NCBI RefSeq assembly: GCF_011050365.1
Contig: NZ_DRFV01000002.1
Span: 310,001 to 374,000 of the forward strand
Direction of reading: 5' to 3'
DNA length: 64,000 bases
Source: Pseudohongiella sp.
GTDB lineage: Bacteria; Pseudomonadota; Gammaproteobacteria; Pseudomonadales; Pseudohongiellaceae
In this document: one piece after another, positions 61,998 to 64,000 of the stretch
Layout of the letters: each line of letters begins with the position of its first letter
How positions within the stretch are numbered: position 1 is the stretch's first letter
Position numbers and translations under genes: made by a program
Notes under the pieces: model-generated
What the model saw: only the letters and a program-made list of their open reading frames with translations
The model's database searches: none
What the model was told of the DNA's origin: nothing

Positions 61998-62198
61998 ATG
62001 AAGATTCAGGTAAATGGCGAAGCCATGGAGCTGGCTGGACAAACCAGTATTCAGGATCTGCTGGCACAACTGGAAATGACACAGGGGCGGGTTGCCGTTG
62101 AAGTGAACGCGGACATCGTGCCGCGCAGCCTGCACCCGCAACATCTGCTGAACGAAGGTGACCGCGTGGAAATCGTTCATGCGATTGGCGGCGGTTGA
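61998..62198 (+). CDS. thiS: Sulfur carrier protein ThiS
   Basis: The 66-residue ubiquitin-like protein [14 protein letters not shown]... ends in the required Gly-Gly tail ([10 protein letters not shown]), which is adenylated and thiocarboxylated to deliver sulfur to ThiG for thiazole synthesis. GAGGA 8 nt upstream. No TPP riboswitch seems to fit in the 32-nt gap before it. Directly followed by thiG. Confidence 0.97.
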   Translation: MKIQVNGEAMELAGQTSIQDLLAQLEMTQGRVAVEVNADIVPRSLHPQHLLNEGDRVEIVHAIGGG

Positions 62199-62262
62199 TC
62201 CGACTGCTGCGATAACCGAAGCACCCCTGCCCTTTACAGAACAATCGCCCGGGATGATATTT

Positions 62263-63063
62263 ATGGAAAACACCAAGCAAAATCAGGATAAACCATTGGT
62301 GCTGGCCGGCAAAACCTACCAGTCACGCCTGATCATCGGCAGCGGCAAGTACGCCGACTTCCAGCAAAACCTTGCCGCGCTGGAAGCCAGTGGCGCCGAG
62401 ATGATCACCGTCGCCATCCGCCGGGTAAACCTGGGGCAGAACAAAGGCGAACCCAGTCTGCTGGAAGTGATCTCACCGAAAAAATACACCTTCCTGCCCA
62501 ATACCGCTGGCTGCTACACCGCCGACGATGCCGTGCGCACCTGTCGCATGGCGCGCGAACTGCTCGATGGTCACAAACTGGTCAAGCTGGAAGTACTGGG
62601 CGACCAGAAAACACTGTACCCCAATGTTACTGAAACCCTGGTCGCAGCAGAGCAACTGGTGGCCGATGGTTTCGATGTCATGGTGTATACCAGCGACGAT
62701 CCGTTGATCGCCAAGCGTCTGGAAGAGATCGGCTGCATCGCCGTCATGCCCTTGGGTGCGCCGATCGGCTCCGGCCTGGGCATTCGCAATCCCTACAATA
62801 TCCGCATGATCCTGGAGAACGCCTCGGTCCCCATTATTGTGGATGCCGGCGTGGGTACCGCATCGGATGCCACCATTGCCATGGAACTGGGCTGCGATGG
62901 CGTGCTGATGAATACCGCCATTGCCGAGGCGGGTGACCCTGTTCTGATGGCCTCGGCCATGCAGAAGGCGGTAGCCAGCGGTCGTGAAGCCTGGCTGGCC
63001 GGACGTATGCCGCGCAAGTTGTACGCCAGTGCCTCCTCTCCAATAGACGGGACTTTTTTCTGA
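62263..63063 (+). CDS. thiG: Thiazole synthase ThiG
   Basis: The 266-residue TIM-barrel enzyme joins deoxyxylulose phosphate, dehydroglycine and the ThiS thiocarboxylate into thiazole phosphate. Strings: [33 protein letters not shown], Schiff-base Lys in [10 protein letters not shown] (Lys108), [22 protein letters not shown], then [15 protein letters not shown] and [30 protein letters not shown]. Start at 62263 (MENTKQ), with the in-frame ATG at 62254 as alternative. Ends 1 nt before trmB. Confidence 0.97.
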   Translation: MENTKQNQDKPLVLAGKTYQSRLIIGSGKYADFQQNLAALEASGAEMITVAIRRVNLGQNKGEPSLLEVISPKKYTFLPNTAGCYTADDAVRTCRMARELLDGHKLVKLEVLGDQKTLYPNVTETLVAAEQLVADGFDVMVYTSDDPLIAKRLEEIGCIAVMPLGAPIGSGLGIRNPYNIRMILENASVPIIVDAGVGTASDATIAMELGCDGVLMNTAIAEAGDPVLMASAMQKAVASGREAWLAGRMPRKLYASASSPIDGTFF

Positions 63064-63064
63064 C

Positions 63065-63781
63065 ATGAACGAAGACAAATCGCCTACCGGCACCGAACAT
63101 CACCGCCCGCTGCGCAGCTTTGTTATCCGTGCCGGACGGCAGACAGCATCGCAAAAAGAAGCGCTGGAGAAGTACTGGTCGCGTTATGTGATAGATGACA
63201 CTGCCAGCCTTCTGGACACCGAAGCCGTGTTCGGGCGCAAGGCCCCACTGGTGCTGGAAATCGGATTTGGCATGGGAGACTCGTTGGCCGAAATGGCGGC
63301 AGCCAACCCGGACCAGGACTTTATCGGTATCGAGGTGCACCGCCCCGGGGTCGGTAAGTTGCTGGGCCATATTGAACGGCTCGGACTGAGCAATCTGCGT
63401 ATCTACTGCCATGATGCGGTAGAGATTCTGGCGCGCTGCATCGCCGATCACTCTCTGAATACGGTACAGATTTTTTTCCCCGATCCCTGGCACAAAAAGA
63501 AACACAATAAGCGCCGTCTGGTGCAGCCCGCCTTCATCGCGCATCTGACCACCAAACTGGTGCCAGGCGGCACTATTCATCTGGCCACCGACTGGCAACC
63601 GTATGCGGAACACATGATGGAAGTGATGAGTGCCGCCGCTGAGCTGGAAAATACCGCCGGCGCCGACGCTTATGCCGAAAACACCGGACGCCCGGAAACC
63701 AAGTTCGAACGCCGCGGACATCGCCTTGGCCACGGCGTCTGGGATCTGGTGTTTCGCTACCATGCAACCGAACTGTCATAA
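63065..63781 (+). CDS. trmB: tRNA (guanine-N(7)-)-methyltransferase
   Basis: The 238-residue TrmB makes m7G46 in tRNA. Motifs: LRSFVIRAGRQTASQKEALEKYW near the start, SAM-binding VLEIGFGMGDSLAEMAAANPDQDFIGIEVHRPGVG, and the RNA-binding/catalytic block VQIFFPDPWHKKKHNKRRLVQPAFI. The C-terminal TKFERRGHRLGHGVWDLVF matches. Overlap-free but only 1 nt from thiG, so co-transcribed with the thiamine genes. Confidence 0.97.
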   Translation: MNEDKSPTGTEHHRPLRSFVIRAGRQTASQKEALEKYWSRYVIDDTASLLDTEAVFGRKAPLVLEIGFGMGDSLAEMAAANPDQDFIGIEVHRPGVGKLLGHIERLGLSNLRIYCHDAVEILARCIADHSLNTVQIFFPDPWHKKKHNKRRLVQPAFIAHLTTKLVPGGTIHLATDWQPYAEHMMEVMSAAAELENTAGADAYAENTGRPETKFERRGHRLGHGVWDLVFRYHATELS

Positions 63782-63842
63782 ACAGGTAATACAGGTTTGT
63801 TAGTGTCCCCGGTTTAGTTTCCGATTACGGGTTACCTACGAC

Positions 63843-64000
63843 ATGATCAGCAAATCGCCCCGATTGATAACCGCCTGCGCCCTGATTGCGCTGCTCGCCG
63901 CCTGCGACACGCAACCACAGACACCGTCTGCGACCCAACTTTCCGACACCGATCAACAGACCGCCTTCCGTCTGCGTCAGGATTTCTCTGCGCCCTTGAA
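63843..64000 (+). CDS. Lipoprotein of unknown function (5' part; continues beyond window)
   Basis: The ATG at 63843 starts MISKSPRLITACALIALLAAC, a textbook lipoprotein signal with lipobox LAAC (Cys21), followed by a polar linker (DTQPQTPSATQLSDTDQQT) and FRLRQDFSAPL. The frame stays open to the window edge, so length and identity are unknown. It lies 61 nt after trmB on the same strand. Confidence 0.7.
   Translation, partial: MISKSPRLITACALIALLAACDTQPQTPSATQLSDTDQQTAFRLRQDFSAPL

Overview
The window looks like chromosomal DNA of a gammaproteobacterium, probably a free-living (perhaps marine) heterotroph. The main evidence is the right end, where coaD and mutM lie beside yheT-rsmD / ftsY-ftsE-ftsX - rpoH - DUF423 - thiS-thiG - trmB. 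This order is familiar from Pseudomonas, Marinobacter and related groups, and RpoH carries the canonical RpoH box. Genus cannot be fixed from sequence alone. Coding density is high, base composition is GC-rich, and no rRNA, tRNA, CRISPR array, complete insertion sequence or prophage was seen.

Layout. (1) 0-12 kb: the 3' end of a PQQ-type aldose dehydrogenase, then mostly minus-strand single genes: ZIP-like transporter, DUF3667 protein, cytochrome b561, RsuA-type pseudouridine synthase, GST, beta-lactamase-fold hydrolase, CPBP protease, lipoprotein hydrolase, GAF-GGDEF cyclase and a His-rich TPR lipoprotein. (2) 12.2-12.85 kb: a two-gene cassette resembling a colicin V-type microcin precursor with a double-glycine leader and a four-helix putative immunity protein. 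(3) 12.8-26 kb: regulators, hydrolases, a DhlA-like haloalkane dehalogenase between two near-identical palindromes, an MFS exporter, homoserine kinase, a large membrane protein, secreted serine and SGNH hydrolases, and a CBM9/DUF5916 outer-membrane protein. (4) 26-40 kb: PPK2, alkylation-repair genes (ogt and an Ada-AlkA fusion), transporters, a MipA/OmpV porin next to a truncated GST remnant, a glycosyltransferase, a KefC-like antiporter, a FrnE-like DsbA protein and a secreted metallo-beta-lactamase-fold hydrolase. (5) 39-54.3 kb: a long minus-strand cluster of envelope proteins. (6) 54.4-64 kb: the conserved housekeeping block, ending in a lipoprotein cut by the window edge.

The most interesting object is region 5. 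It holds, in transcription order: a TPR protein with a TonB-C-like end; a Ser/Gly-rich lipoprotein; a 397-aa lipoprotein; a membrane-anchored TPR protein; a membrane-anchored protein with five PEGA-like repeats and a cysteine-free SUMF1/FGE-like domain; a small secreted acidic protein; an ExbB/TolQ/MotA-like proton-channel protein; an Hsp70-like (ASKHA) protein with degenerate phosphate loops; two membrane-anchored coiled-coil/von Willebrand A proteins whose transmembrane helix starts with an ExbD-like Asp; two more lipoproteins; and an M48 lipoprotein protease. Stop/start overlaps of 1, 4 and 14 nt show that much of this is one co-translated unit. I infer an envelope-spanning, proton-motive-force-powered machine in which vWA domains replace the usual ExbD/TolR periplasmic domain. 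Its function is unknown and I do not recognise it as a named system.
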